From: Bacteroidales bacterium UBA1077
GTDB lineage: Bacteria; Bacteroidota; Bacteroidia; Bacteroidales; UBA932
NCBI GenBank assembly: GCA_002314195.1
Contig: DCCQ01000071.1
Location: 2,125 to 30,559, forward strand
Direction of reading: 5' to 3'
DNA: 28,435 nucleotides
The notes beneath the pieces are model-generated. The model saw only the letters and a list, made by a program, of their open reading frames with translations. It was not told the DNA's origin and searched no databases. Below, in pieces: positions 7,001 to 13,633 of the stretch; position 1 is the stretch's first letter, and each line of letters starts with the position of its first letter. Both the position numbers and the translations under genes were made by a program.

Positions 7001-7646
7001 TCCGGAAGAGATAGAGCTGCTGGAGTCTTCGAGCTTTCCAGGCAAGATAAAGGTCATTGACAATCAAGGCTTTGAATTTCTCAAGGCTGTCAGTTACCTC
7101 AAGCGGCAGAAGGTCATCGGCTTTGACACGGAATCCCGGCCTTGTTTCTCTGCGGACCAACCGCATTACGGGGTCTCCTTGTTGCAGCTTTCCGGCAAGG
7201 AAAGGGCTTTCCTGTTCAGAGTCAAATTGATGGGAGGCATCCCGAAATCATTGCGGAAGATTTTGGCCAGCAAGGAGATAATCAAAGTCGGAGCGGCGGT
7301 CACTGATGATGTCCGTGGCCTGAAGAAGCATCATGATTTCGAGCCGAAGTCCTTTGTGGACCTTCAGAAGATGGTCTGGGAATACGGCATAAAGGACAAA
7401 AGTGTCAAGAAGATGGCGGCAATAATCCTCGGCGTCCGGATTTCCAAGACGCAGCAGCTTTCTAATTGGGAGGCGGATGTGCTTTCAGATTCGCAGAAGG
7501 CCTACGCCGCGACTGACGCTTGGATCTGCCGTGAAATGTACTACAAACTGATGGCTTCGGAAAAGAATCCGCTCACTCCGGAGCAGATGCTCCCTAATCC
7601 TCCTAAACATACTGAAAATGACAAAGATAATATTAAAGAAAGGTAG
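6978..7646 (+). CDS. DEDDy-type 3'-5' exonuclease (RNase D/WRN-like domain)
   Basis: The 222-residue protein is almost only a DEDDy exonuclease domain. ExoI is GFDTES with Asp50 and Glu52, ExoII is VGAAVTDDVRGL with Asp110/Asp111, and ExoIII is YAATD with Tyr176 and Asp180. Such domains remove nucleotides from 3' ends of RNA or DNA using two metal ions. There is no HRDC domain, so it is not RNase D proper; it matches the short stand-alone 3'-5' exonucleases common in Bacteroidota. ATG 6978 is chosen because residues from there match the family start. An upstream in-frame start at 6909 would lie deep inside the lipoprotein gene. The gene overlaps both neighbours (23 bases upstream, 29 downstream). 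Confidence 0.88.
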   Translation: MSYKISISPEEIELLESSSFPGKIKVIDNQGFEFLKAVSYLKRQKVIGFDTESRPCFSADQPHYGVSLLQLSGKERAFLFRVKLMGGIPKSLRKILASKEIIKVGAAVTDDVRGLKKHHDFEPKSFVDLQKMVWEYGIKDKSVKKMAAIILGVRISKTQQLSNWEADVLSDSQKAYAATDAWICREMYYKLMASEKNPLTPEQMLPNPPKHTENDKDNIKER

Positions 7647-8880
7647 AGAGGACTCTCTCTTGAGATTCCATCCTTGGGTGTTTTCCGGCGCCATCGCGCA
7701 GATAGTAGGAGAGCCTGCCGAGGGTGACATTGTAGGTGTGTTCTCACAAAGCGGTGAGTTTTTGGCTTATGGACACTATCAGATAGGATCGATCGCTGTC
7801 CGTGTCCTTAGTTTTGCGGGGGAGGATGTCCTTTCTCCTGATTTCTGGGAGAATATGCTGGCCCGGGCTCTGCGCGTCCGTGTCGCGGCTGGGCTGACCT
7901 CTTCTCCGGTCCCAGAGCCTGTCGAAGGGCCGGAACATTCCGAGAAATCGCTTCGACAAGTTCAGCGACCGACGATGACCAACTGCTACCGTCTTGTACA
8001 CGGAGAGGGTGATGGACTTCCCGGATTGATAATAGACTATTACGACGGGGTCTGCGTCATGCAGGCTCACTCTGTTGGCATGTTCAGGGCCAAAGGAGCG
8101 ATCTGCGAGGCGTTGAAGTCAGTTTACGGTCCGTCATTGAAGGCTGTTTATGACAAGAGTTCCGGAACGGCTCCTTTCAAGGCCGGCCTCGACCTTATCG
8201 ATGGTTACCTTTATCGCTCGCCTGATTTTTCCGATGACGAACAGATCGTCCTGGAGAACGGCCATAAGTTCTTTGTCAACTGGACGGAAGGCCAGAAGAC
8301 GGGATTTTTCCTTGATCAAAGAGGAAACCGCGCCCTTGTGGGAAAATATTCACAGGGCCGCAATGTCTTGAACCTGTTCTGCTACACCGGTGGCTTCTCC
8401 GTGTATGCCCTCGGTGCGGGAGCGGTGCACGTTGATTCCGTTGACAGTTCGCGCAAGGCTGTGGATATGGTTGGAAGGAATATGTCTCTGAACGGATTCG
8501 AGCCATCCAGACACACTGGTTATTGCGCCGATGCCATCGAGTTCCTCCGTAATGTCCCTGAAGACAAATACGATCTGATGATCGTCGATCCACCGGCTTT
8601 CGCCAAGCACAGAGGCGCTCTTAACAATGCCCTGCGCGCTTATCAGCGCCTGAACGCCGCCGCGATCTCAAAGGTGGCTTCCGGAGGTTTGGTCTTCACG
8701 TTCAGTTGCTCACAGGTGGTTGACAAGGAAGCCTTCGCGCTGGCCGTGTTCTCCGCCGCCGCACAGACCGGCCGCAGTGTCCGAATTCTCGACCGCCTGA
8801 ATCAGCCGGCCGACCATGCGGTCAACATCTACCACCCTGAAGGTGAGTATCTGAAAGGATTGCTCCTTTACGTTGAGTAG
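7618..8880 (+). CDS. rlmI: Class I SAM-dependent rRNA methyltransferase (RlmI-like) with in-frame palindrome insertion
   Basis: The 420-residue protein combines an N-terminal PUA domain (about residues 1-66, with FHPWVFSGAI) and a Rossmann methyltransferase domain. Visible landmarks are TNCYRLVHGEGDGLPGLIID (121-140), GFFLDQRGNR, the SAM loop LNLFCYTGGFS, IVDPPAFAKH around residues 322-329 and TFSCSQ with Cys364. The RlmI family makes 5-methylcytosine in 23S rRNA. Homologues usually have about 390-400 residues. The excess is explained by residues 97-118 (starting PVPEPVEGPEHSEK), encoded by a palindromic repeat between the PUA domain and the catalytic part. The gene starts 29 bases inside the exonuclease gene. 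Exact target cytosine is inferred from the family. Confidence 0.87.
   Translation: MTKIILKKGREDSLLRFHPWVFSGAIAQIVGEPAEGDIVGVFSQSGEFLAYGHYQIGSIAVRVLSFAGEDVLSPDFWENMLARALRVRVAAGLTSSPVPEPVEGPEHSEKSLRQVQRPTMTNCYRLVHGEGDGLPGLIIDYYDGVCVMQAHSVGMFRAKGAICEALKSVYGPSLKAVYDKSSGTAPFKAGLDLIDGYLYRSPDFSDDEQIVLENGHKFFVNWTEGQKTGFFLDQRGNRALVGKYSQGRNVLNLFCYTGGFSVYALGAGAVHVDSVDSSRKAVDMVGRNMSLNGFEPSRHTGYCADAIEFLRNVPEDKYDLMIVDPPAFAKHRGALNNALRAYQRLNAAAISKVASGGLVFTFSCSQVVDKEAFALAVFSAAAQTGRSVRILDRLNQPADHAVNIYHPEGEYLKGLLLYVE
7908..7970. repeat. REP-like palindromic element inserted in frame in rlmI
   Basis: The 22-base arms 7908-7929 and 7949-7970 are inverted copies matching at 17 of 22 positions, with core TGTCGAAG on one side and CTTCGACA on the other. 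They flank a 19-base spacer. The element spans 63 bases, exactly 21 codons, and keeps the frame open. The sequence type (GAGCCTGTCGAAG / CTTCGACAAGTTCAG) resembles palindromic intergenic repeats that I recall from many Bacteroidota and other bacterial genomes; that recollection is not verified here. A diverged relative sits in the GH106 gene at 25545-25597. Confidence 0.75.
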
Positions 8881-8883
8881 ATC

Positions 8884-9318
8884 TTACCGCTTGCTTTTGA
8901 AGAATTCCACCATCAAACCGGAGCATTCCTCCGCGAGCACGCCTGCCTGCACCTGAGTCTTTGGATGGAGCAGGGAAGGGGTGTAGAGTGAATACCCTCT
9001 CTTGGGGTCCAGGGCTCCATAGACGATTCTGCCTATCTGTGCCCAGTTCAAGGCGCTTGAGCACATTGTGCAAGGCTCCACTGTGACGTAGAGAGTGCAG
9101 TCATTGAGGTATTTCCCGCCGACAGCCTCTGTGGCCGCGGTGATGGCGATCATCTCGGCGTGTGCAGTGGGATCATGAAGCCTTTCGGTCATGTTGTGCC
9201 CCCTGGCGATTATTCTGCCGTGGCACACGATGACAGCCCCGACGGGGATTTCGTCCTCATCAAAGGCCAGACGAGCCTCCTTGAGTGCTTCCGTCATGTA
9301 TTTTTCGTCCTGATCCAT
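8884..9318 (-). CDS. tadA: tRNA-specific adenosine deaminase TadA
   Basis: The 144-residue protein is a zinc-dependent cytidine/adenosine deaminase of the TadA type. The active-site motifs are complete: His53 and Glu55 in PTAHAEMIAI, and Cys83/Cys86 in VEPCTMCSSAL. The N-terminal segment MTEALKEARLAFDEDEIPVGAVIV is the standard TadA opening. TadA converts A34 to inosine in the wobble position of tRNA-Arg(ACG). The gene lies downstream of rpmH on the minus strand, past a terminator, and ends 3 bases from the converging methyltransferase gene. No consensus promoter is evident in the 50 bases before it. Length is normal. Confidence 0.93.
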   Translation of the reverse strand: MDQDEKYMTEALKEARLAFDEDEIPVGAVIVCHGRIIARGHNMTERLHDPTAHAEMIAITAATEAVGGKYLNDCTLYVTVEPCTMCSSALNWAQIGRIVYGALDPKRGYSLYTPSLLHPKTQVQAGVLAEECSGLMVEFFKSKR

Positions 9319-9367
9319 AGTTGAGTGATTACGTGTTTGAGTATGATGAACTGTCGCTTTGCCGAAA

Positions 9368-9397
9368 ACAAAAAAGACAGGCCTAAAAGACCTGTCT
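9368..9397 (-). terminator. Intrinsic terminator of rpmH
   Basis: On the minus strand a 7-bp perfect stem AGACAGG/CCTGTCT (9391-9397 with 9375-9381) closes a 9-base loop and is followed by a run of six T residues (part of it in the stem end) and TTGTTTT. It lies 22 bases after the rpmH stop codon, a classic intrinsic terminator placement. Confidence 0.8.
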
Positions 9398-9418
9398 GTA
9401 AACGTCAGACTGACTTGA

Positions 9419-9571
9419 TTACCATCTGTCCTCAGATGATACAGTCAATTTTTTGCGTCCGTGGCGGCGACGGGAAGCGAGTACGCGGCGACCGTTGGCG
9501 GTAGCCATTCTCTCACGGAATCCGTGCTTGTTCACGCGCTTGCGTCTGGATGGTTGAAATGTTCTTTTCAT
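9419..9571 (-). CDS. rpmH: 50S ribosomal protein L34
   Basis: A 50-codon gene gives the very basic protein starting MKRTFQPSRRKRVNKHGFRE and continuing with RMATANGRRVLASRRRHGRK, then KKLTVSSEDRW. This is the full L34 signature, including the invariant KRTFQPS start and the GFRxRMxTxxGRxVLxxRRxxGR core. L34 is a small protein of the large ribosomal subunit. The gene has a perfect consensus promoter upstream (9604-9634) and a strong terminator downstream. In many bacteria rpmH sits beside dnaA or rnpA; neither is here, which is common in Bacteroidota. The start is the ATG at 9569-9571, with an AT-rich leader. Confidence 0.97.
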   Translation of the reverse strand: MKRTFQPSRRKRVNKHGFRERMATANGRRVLASRRRHGRKKLTVSSEDRW

Positions 9572-9603
9572 ATCTTTTTATTTTTAATTTCCAAAATGGA
9601 ATG

Positions 9604-9634
9604 CAAATTTAATCCTTTTGCCGTAATTTCCAAA
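9604..9634 (-). promoter_or_regulatory. rpmH promoter
   Basis: Read on the minus strand, TTTG (9631-9634), a 19-base spacer and TAAATTTG (9604-9611) match the Bacteroidota core promoter perfectly. Transcription should start near 9597, 26 bases before the rpmH ATG, and the leader is AT-rich, as expected for a highly expressed ribosomal gene. Confidence 0.85.
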
Positions 9635-9806
9635 ATATTTTCACACATAAAGTGAGGGGCAGAGTCAAAAAAAGCAAGAGCGCGTAAGCCACGCATATGC
9701 CATATATATATATAGGTGAAAATGTAAAGTCTTCATCCAGAATGCTTGGAATAGGCGGTTTTTAAAACAATTTGTATAAATTCAAATTAGAAAACTTACG
9801 AATACC
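9635..9806. other. Upstream region of the fimbrial operon
   Basis: No gene is visible here. The stretch holds a 13-base alternating AT run (9702-9714), a small inverted repeat AATTTG/CAAATT (9769-9774 and 9783-9788) about 20 bases before the fimbrial promoter, and AT-rich sequence. The small dyad could be an operator. No flanking long inverted repeats of the kind used for invertible promoters were seen. Confidence 0.4.
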
Positions 9807-9837
9807 TTTGCGAAACGGATATTTTTCGCTACTTTTG
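9807..9837 (+). promoter_or_regulatory. Fimbrial operon promoter
   Basis: TTTG (9807-9810), a 19-base spacer and TACTTTTG (9830-9837) match the Bacteroidota consensus exactly. The -33 TTTG is itself the end of another TAnnTTTG octamer (9803-9810). Transcription would begin near 9844, leaving a leader of about 100 bases that includes a small stem ACGGA/TCCGT (9852-9868), a short open frame (9898-9972) and a G9 tract. Confidence 0.75.
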
Positions 9838-9897
9838 CAGTGGGATTGCTGACGGATTCTGTGTCCGTTGTGCTTAAAATATGTTAGGTTCTTATTT

Positions 9898-9972
9898 ATG
9901 ACGGCAAGAGTTATGATTAATTCAAGTTTACCTCTTTCCGACTACTTAAAGTGGGGGGGGGTAAAGTTTTGA
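9898..9972 (+). other. Leader reading frame running through a G9 tract
   Basis: ATG 9898 (and ATG 9913 in the same frame) opens a 24-codon frame, MTARVMINSSLPLSDYLKWG and four more residues, ending at TGA 9970-9972. It reads through nine consecutive G bases (9953-9961). In the sequenced state it is one frame off the DUF3575 gene. With ten G (or seven) it would fuse directly to that gene and supply an ATG start. It may be the true start of the first fimbrial gene in another phase, or a short leader peptide. Confidence 0.45.
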
Positions 9973-11327
9973 TTTATAATAACTTACAGAAGAGACTTCG
10001 TGGCTTCGCCATGGGGTTGGTGGCTTTCATCGGCTGTTTGTTATCCTCTGGGGTGGCGTTTGCCGGGAGCGAGAGTTCCGTCATAATGCCCGCTTCTCCA
10101 TCTATGGAGGTTGTCGTTTTGTCCGCTGACTCTTTGTCTGGTACCGAGAGGCATGACACCACATCATTCTCCATCTTCTACAGAGTCGCTGTTTCGAGAA
10201 TAGAGCGTGGCTATCACGGCAACGCCTGTTCTTTGGACGCCGTAGCCGAGGAACTTCGCAAGGTAGTGTGTGACCGTGACCTGAGAATTCATAAGGTCGT
10301 TATCATAGGTGCGGCCTCTCCGGAGGGACCGAAGGCCCTCAACGCAAGGTTGGCGCGTGACAGAGCCGAAAGCGTGAAGACTTTCCTGAGGGGGATCGAG
10401 CCGCGTCTGACGGATTCAGATTTCGTTCTCGTCTCTCGTGGAGAAGATTGGGAGGGCGCCGCAAGGATCGCCGAGTCTTTTGACACCATGGCCGGGAACA
10501 ATGTTGTCTCCGGCATATTCAAAGGCGACAAGTCCACAGAGACAAAGAAGCTGATGATGAAGAATCTTGACGGAGGAAAGACATGGCGCCGGCTCATAGA
10601 TTCATATTATCCTGCGCTTCGCCGCTCTGACATCCACGTTCTCTATGGCACAGTGCTTCCTATTGAGCCTGTCGGTTGTCAACTTCCTCCGGTCGAGGTA
10701 CCATATTCACAGAAACTTGCCCCCGCGCTGCGTCTTCCGGATGTGGCCGAACCGGTTGAGGAATCCGAGGTGGAAAAGAAGGTGTATTCTGTGGCTGTCA
10801 AGACAAATCTGCTCTATGATTTGGCGACAGCCGTTAATTTTGAGGTCGAATTTCCGCTCGGGAAGAATTTCTCCGTGATGTTCGAGGATGTCTGCCCGTG
10901 GTGGAAATGGGGACCGAACGACAAGAAGTACTGCTTCCAGGTCTGGTCGATGGGCGTCGAGCCTCGATGGTGGTTCAGGCGTGATGATCGCAGAGACTAC
11001 CTCACGGGACACTTCGCCGGGGCTTACGGAATGTCGGGAAAGTACGACTTGCAGTGGGACACCAAAATGTGCTATCAGGGTGAGTTCTGGTCAACCGGTC
11101 TCACTTACGGCTATGCGATGCCGGTCTGCAAGTGGATGAACATGGAGTTTTCCGTGTCAGCAGGTTACCTTCGCACCGACTACCGTCACTATCAGCCGGA
11201 TCAGGACTATGAACACCTCTATCGGGACAAGTACAAGGTTGGAACCACCACATGGTTCGGTCCGACCAAGTTGAAAGTCTCGCTGGTGATCCCTATCGGG
11301 AAAGATTCACACAAAGTAAACAAGTAA
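9951..11327 (+). CDS. DUF3575 outer-membrane protein with OmpA-like domain, fimbrial operon gene 1
   Basis: About 450 residues. A signal peptide (LVAFIGCLLSSGVAFA) is followed by an OmpA-like region (about residues 74-165 of the long frame) with GAASPEGPKALNARLARDRAESV, and then a C-terminal DUF3575 beta-barrel (about 279-455: VAVKTNLLYDLATAVNFEVE, PWWKWG, HFAGAYGMSGKYDLQW, TYGYAMP). DUF3575 proteins accompany Bacteroidales fimbrial loci and probably sit in the outer membrane; a role in fimbria export or anchoring is inference. The start is uncertain. GTG 9951 opens at the G9 tract, TTG 9969 and ATG 10011 are internal options, and ATG 9898 would be in frame only with a changed tract. It leads the operon, 17 bases before gene 2. 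Confidence 0.85.
   Translation: MGGGKVLIYNNLQKRLRGFAMGLVAFIGCLLSSGVAFAGSESSVIMPASPSMEVVVLSADSLSGTERHDTTSFSIFYRVAVSRIERGYHGNACSLDAVAEELRKVVCDRDLRIHKVVIIGAASPEGPKALNARLARDRAESVKTFLRGIEPRLTDSDFVLVSRGEDWEGAARIAESFDTMAGNNVVSGIFKGDKSTETKKLMMKNLDGGKTWRRLIDSYYPALRRSDIHVLYGTVLPIEPVGCQLPPVEVPYSQKLAPALRLPDVAEPVEESEVEKKVYSVAVKTNLLYDLATAVNFEVEFPLGKNFSVMFEDVCPWWKWGPNDKKYCFQVWSMGVEPRWWFRRDDRRDYLTGHFAGAYGMSGKYDLQWDTKMCYQGEFWSTGLTYGYAMPVCKWMNMEFSVSAGYLRTDYRHYQPDQDYEHLYRDKYKVGTTTWFGPTKLKVSLVIPIGKDSHKVNK
9953..9961 (+). repeat. Homopolymeric G9 tract
   Basis: Nine G bases in a row lie at the 5' end of the first fimbrial gene, in an otherwise AT-rich leader. No other G run of similar length was seen in the window. 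Runs of this kind can change length by slipped-strand mispairing. Here length decides whether ATG 9898/9913 is in frame with the gene. Confidence 0.85.
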
Positions 11328-11344
11328 AAGAACAAATCATTGAC

Positions 11345-12388
11345 ATGATGTCTGACATCAATGTGAAGAGCAGTTCCGCTGTGCTCTTAAGCCGTGGACT
11401 GTCCATTCTCCTGCTGCTTCTTGCGATTGTCGCGGCAGGATGCCGAAGGCGTCCTCTGGAAGATCCTGACTATCTTACAAATGTCAGGGTCAAGGTGAAT
11501 GTGGCTGGAATCCCCAACGTCACATCGGACATCTACAATGACAAGATTCCGGTCCAGAAGATCGAGCCAAGCGCGATGCACGTGCTGTTCTTCGGAGAAC
11601 GCGAGGATGTCGTGGCCGCGGAGGACTTCATCACTGACGTGAGCTATGACGAGGACGGAAACCGCATTGTGAGCGGTGAGGTCAAGCTTGCTCCCGGAAG
11701 TTACAGGATGCTTGTCTATGACTTTGGCACAGAGGCGACTCTTATTAGGAACCATTACAATTGGGATAGGGCGGAGGCTTACACTGAGCCTGTGCCGTCC
11801 TCCGTTCTGAACAGGTACTCTGCCAAAGGTGAGGAAGCTCTGAACATCCTCACCCAGCCGGAGCATCTTGTGGTGGCCAGGAACGCGTGCGAGACGGTAC
11901 CTTATCATAATGGAATCTACACGATCTGCGCGGAAGCCACATCAGTCGTCGAGAGCTGGTACATTCAGGTCAAGGTCGATGGGCTTGAATATGTCTCCTC
12001 GGCGCAGGCGATCCTCTCTGGCATGGTCGGCGCTAACCTTATCGCTACCAACACCAGAGTTGACGACCCCGAGGCTACCATCTGGTTCAGTCTCCGGAAA
12101 AGCGATGACAAAGGGCAGGATGTGATCTGTGCGGTGTTCAACACGTTCGGGCGCATCCCTGAGTCAGACAACAACTTCGAGGTGACTTTCGACCTTGCAG
12201 TCAAAGGCGGTACGAATGTCCGCAAGACATTCAACATTTCGGACCTCTTCCTCACTGAGAACGCCGTCAAGCATCATTGGCTTCTCTTGGAGGACACGAT
12301 CAAAGTCGAGCCGCCGAAGAACGCAGGTGGCGCCTTTGACCCGAAGGTCGATGACTGGGAGGATGAGCATCAAGACATAGACATTTAA
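11345..12388 (+). CDS. DUF5119-type lipoprotein, fimbrial operon gene 2
   Basis: The 347-residue protein begins at ATG 11345 with a long lipoprotein signal (ILLLLLAIVAAGC, Cys33) followed by Arg-Arg-Arg. An upstream in-frame ATG at 11252 lies inside gene 1 and is not preferred. The mature part, with NVRVKVNVAGIPNVTSD, a beta-rich middle and a C-terminal FDPKVDDWEDEHQDIDI, fits the DUF5119 family, which occurs next to fimbrillin genes in Bacteroides-like genomes. Its Asp/Trp-rich end resembles the last strand of fimbrillins (W-x-D motif). It is likely an envelope-anchored fimbrial accessory or minor subunit; the precise role is not known. Family naming is from memory of the pattern. Confidence 0.7.
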   Translation: MMSDINVKSSSAVLLSRGLSILLLLLAIVAAGCRRRPLEDPDYLTNVRVKVNVAGIPNVTSDIYNDKIPVQKIEPSAMHVLFFGEREDVVAAEDFITDVSYDEDGNRIVSGEVKLAPGSYRMLVYDFGTEATLIRNHYNWDRAEAYTEPVPSSVLNRYSAKGEEALNILTQPEHLVVARNACETVPYHNGIYTICAEATSVVESWYIQVKVDGLEYVSSAQAILSGMVGANLIATNTRVDDPEATIWFSLRKSDDKGQDVICAVFNTFGRIPESDNNFEVTFDLAVKGGTNVRKTFNISDLFLTENAVKHHWLLLEDTIKVEPPKNAGGAFDPKVDDWEDEHQDIDI

Positions 12389-12480
12389 TACTCACATGAT
12401 TCATAATGCTAAGAGCGTAATTATTAATTGTTTTGTTAAAAAAGAAAATTTTCAGTTTAACTTTTAAATTTGTGTTTATT
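12389..12480 (+). promoter_or_regulatory. AT-rich leader of the probable major fimbrillin gene
   Basis: These 92 bases are strongly AT-rich and contain a perfect -7-like octamer TAAATTTG (12466-12473) but no TTTG at the proper distance, and a weak stem GTTAAA/TTTAAC. The sequence suits efficient ribosome loading in Bacteroidota, where AT-rich leaders replace Shine-Dalgarno. An internal promoter is possible but not supported by a full consensus. Confidence 0.4.
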
Positions 12481-13554
12481 ATGAAAAAAGTAGTGTTATT
12501 CCTTGCGGCTGCCGCCACACTCGCGGCATGCTCAAAGACAGAGGTGACACCGGTCGCCTCAAACGAGAACAGCGAGATCACATTCAACGTGGCTCCTCGC
12601 ACAAAGGCGCTTTCTGAAACTCAGACTGACTTTAGCCACGACAATGTCTTTGTCTCATATGCCTATTATCTTGGACCTGGCAAGACATGGGCTGACAACA
12701 ACTCTGAGGCTCAGGAGTACATCGTCGGTTCCACAATTTCGTACGATGGCAACTTGTGGAGGAATGAGACAACATCTTACTATTGGCCAAAGGATGGAGG
12801 TTCATTGACATTCTTCGCTTATTCGTACAACAAGAAAGATATGACCGCCGGCGATAATACTGGTTTTGGCTGTACATGGGAGCTCGACCAGGATGGAAAA
12901 CAGTGGTCTGGCGGTATCCATGGGGCGTTTGATGTAGCCACAAACAAGAATGTTGATTTCCTTGTCGCTGACATCGCTGCAGACAAGACTGCAAATGAGA
13001 ATACCTACGCTCACACTGGTGTTCCGACTCTTTTCCGTCACAGGCTTTCTATGGTCAATGTCGCCGCTAACCTTGCCGAGAATTATGCTAACAAGAAGTT
13101 CATCTTGAACTCTGTGAAATTCACTAAACTTTGCCATTATGCAACCTATTGCCAGATTCCGGAGAAGATGACCCCAGGTGGAAACTTGTTTTTGTCTGAT
13201 CAGGTTTATGCTGAGAATGTTGGCTTCGAGGTTAAGAGTGGAGAGTTGATTGCAGTCCCGGCTAAGATCAAGGGAGGCTCAGATGTTGAGGATGGTCAGT
13301 ACATCTACATTCCTCAGGAATTTGGTGATGACAGCTATATTGTGATTACATATACTGTGGAAACCGCTGTCGGTAACAAGATCGTTAAGGAAGAGTGCGC
13401 AAAGCAAGTTAAGGTAAAGGATGTTTTCACAAAGTGGGAAATGGGACACAGGTACACTCTCAACCTTACATTCTCTCTGAACGAGATTCACTGGGATCCA
13501 GCTGTTGAGAACTGGATTGATGACGTTGCTGGTAACATTACCATCGACAGATAA
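12481..13554 (+). CDS. Fimbrillin-family lipoprotein, probable major subunit
   Basis: The 357-residue protein starts at ATG 12481 with MKKVVLFLAAAATLAACSK, a lipoprotein signal with Cys17. APRTKAL (about 38-44) follows the first strand and offers Arg/Lys sites, which in known Mfa/FimA subunits are cut by trypsin-like proteases before polymerisation. It shares a block with the next gene: YYL-x-PGK-x-W, a YWPK-x-GG motif, YSYN, then VDFLVA and LFRHRLSMV, all typical of Mfa-like fimbrillins. The C-terminus WDPAVENWIDDVAGNITIDR looks like the strand region used in subunit joining. Major-subunit status is inferred from its own AT-rich leader and from two hairpins just downstream. Outer-membrane lipidation precedes assembly in this fimbria type. 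Confidence 0.83.
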   Translation: MKKVVLFLAAAATLAACSKTEVTPVASNENSEITFNVAPRTKALSETQTDFSHDNVFVSYAYYLGPGKTWADNNSEAQEYIVGSTISYDGNLWRNETTSYYWPKDGGSLTFFAYSYNKKDMTAGDNTGFGCTWELDQDGKQWSGGIHGAFDVATNKNVDFLVADIAADKTANENTYAHTGVPTLFRHRLSMVNVAANLAENYANKKFILNSVKFTKLCHYATYCQIPEKMTPGGNLFLSDQVYAENVGFEVKSGELIAVPAKIKGGSDVEDGQYIYIPQEFGDDSYIVITYTVETAVGNKIVKEECAKQVKVKDVFTKWEMGHRYTLNLTFSLNEIHWDPAVENWIDDVAGNITIDR

Positions 13555-13561
13555 TAAGAAT

Positions 13562-13612
13562 AGCGGGCATTCCCGCTCCATAAGCCTGCCGGGAGGTGAT
13601 ACTCCCGACAGG
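13562..13612 (+). terminator. Two tandem hairpins after the probable major fimbrillin gene
   Basis: Stem 1 is AGCGGG/CCCGCT (13562-13577) with a four-base loop. Stem 2 is CCTGCCGGGAG/CTCCCGACAGG (13585-13612), eleven positions with one mismatch and a six-base loop. No strong T-run follows (TTCTAATTT), so they may act as partial terminators or as 3'-end stabilisers that raise the level of the upstream subunit relative to the downstream ones. Confidence 0.6.
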
Positions 13613-13633
13613 TTCTAATTTAAAGTAACATAG

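Noticed and set aside
9702..9714. Alternating AT run as a possible phase-variable tract
   Set aside because: It lies about 90 bases before the fimbrial promoter -33, outside any coding or spacer position where a length change would obviously matter.
9635..9837. Invertible promoter for the fimbrial operon
   Set aside because: I looked for inverted repeats flanking the promoter and saw only a 6-bp dyad upstream; no recombinase gene is in the window.
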